Assembly (NCBI RefSeq): GCF_005885675.1
Contig: NZ_VANR01000005.1
Span: forward strand, 300,129 to 364,128
DNA: 64,000 nt
From: Polaribacter aestuariivivens
GTDB lineage: Bacteria; Bacteroidota; Bacteroidia; Flavobacteriales; Flavobacteriaceae
Direction of reading: 5' to 3'
Positions within the stretch are counted from its first letter, which is position 1. Each line of letters starts with the position of its first letter. The notes below the pieces were generated by a model. It had not been told where the DNA came from. It did no database searches and saw only the letters and a list, made by a program, of their open reading frames with translations. The position numbers were made by a program, and so were the translations under genes. Below, piece by piece: positions 63,822 through 64,000 of this stretch.

Positions 63822-64000
63822 CTAATTTATCTTTAAAACAGAAGCAAAAGTTGGATCATATGGATGTCCAGATTTTGCTATTGCAAAAGCTTGTTTTAGT
63901 AATTTATTAGATACTGCAATCAAGGCTAATTTTTTACTTTTACCCTTATTTACAATTCTTTCATAAATATCTCTACACCCTTTGTTGTGCTTACAGGCAG
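63822..64000 (-). CDS. IS110-family transposase, C-terminal fragment
   Basis: The open frame on the minus strand enters from beyond the window and stops at 63822. It reads ACKHNKGCRDIYERIVNKGK, then SKKLALIAVSNKLLKQAFAI and HPYDPTFASVL. This is the usual C-terminal end of IS110/IS1111-family DEDD transposases. These elements recombine at chosen targets, and members of the related IS1111 group are known to insert in integron attC sites. About 110 non-coding bases separate the stop from the broken attC-like site. Confidence 0.8.
   Translation of the reverse strand, partial: ACKHNKGCRDIYERIVNKGKSKKLALIAVSNKLLKQAFAIAKSGHPYDPTFASVLKIN

Overview
The window is AT-rich DNA from a marine-type member of the family Flavobacteriaceae (phylum Bacteroidota; Polaribacter or Tenacibaculum-like, genus inferred only from gene content and style). 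Signs are gldB and gldC, a type IX secretion type B C-terminal domain, an ornithine/glycine-lipid type fused acyltransferase, a folK-deoxynucleoside kinase fusion, DnaG without zinc ligands, weak Shine-Dalgarno sequences, and -7 boxes of the form TANNTTTG.

Bases 1-25.4 kb are ordinary chromosome: the pnp 3' end, folK-dNK fusion, an OmpA/TSP3 protein, gldB-gldC, nadE, dnaG, clpX, clpP, tig, a fused lipid acyltransferase, aspartate kinase, fbp, sod, purF, a PfkB kinase, sufE-sufT-DUF2480, two DUF3078 proteins and a CorC-like protein. Bases 25.4-28.1 kb are a small accessory patch on the minus strand. It carries a lone, inverted copy of the recombination site that dominates the far end of the window. 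Bases 28.1-49.5 kb return to backbone genes: hflX, carbonic anhydrase, an EEP phosphatase, a GDPD, a ClC channel, aspS, rsmI, a flavoprotein, a UDG-like protein, an M28 peptidase, a T9SS cargo protein, osmC-like, recJ and others.

From about 49.7 kb the character changes. A truncated tRNA 3' half with its terminator is followed by a tyrosine recombinase (49952-51112) and then by ten consecutive gene cassettes (51143-63710). Each cassette begins with GTTG plus about six cassette-specific bases and ends with the reverse complement of those same bases plus CAAC. The roughly 127-bp imperfectly palindromic site that separates cassettes follows each end. This is the formal logic of integron attC sites: the inverse core of a site pairs with the start of its own cassette. 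However, the sites do not follow the classical RYYYAAC/GTTRRRY cores, and the recombinase lacks the insertion that defines IntI. I interpret it as an integron-like cassette system of Bacteroidota that standard integron searches would probably miss.

The cargo is mostly small unknown proteins (lipoproteins, small membrane proteins, a zinc-ribbon protein, a DUF4272 protein). One 6.3-kb cassette carries a four-gene operon: an alpha-CTD/sigma4/HARE-like DNA-binding protein, a small protein, a DndD-like SMC ATPase and a DndE-HerA-like fusion. This looks like a Dnd-related anti-phage module without the sulfur-transfer genes. The array ends exactly at a half-site, where an IS110-family element, cut by the window edge, begins.
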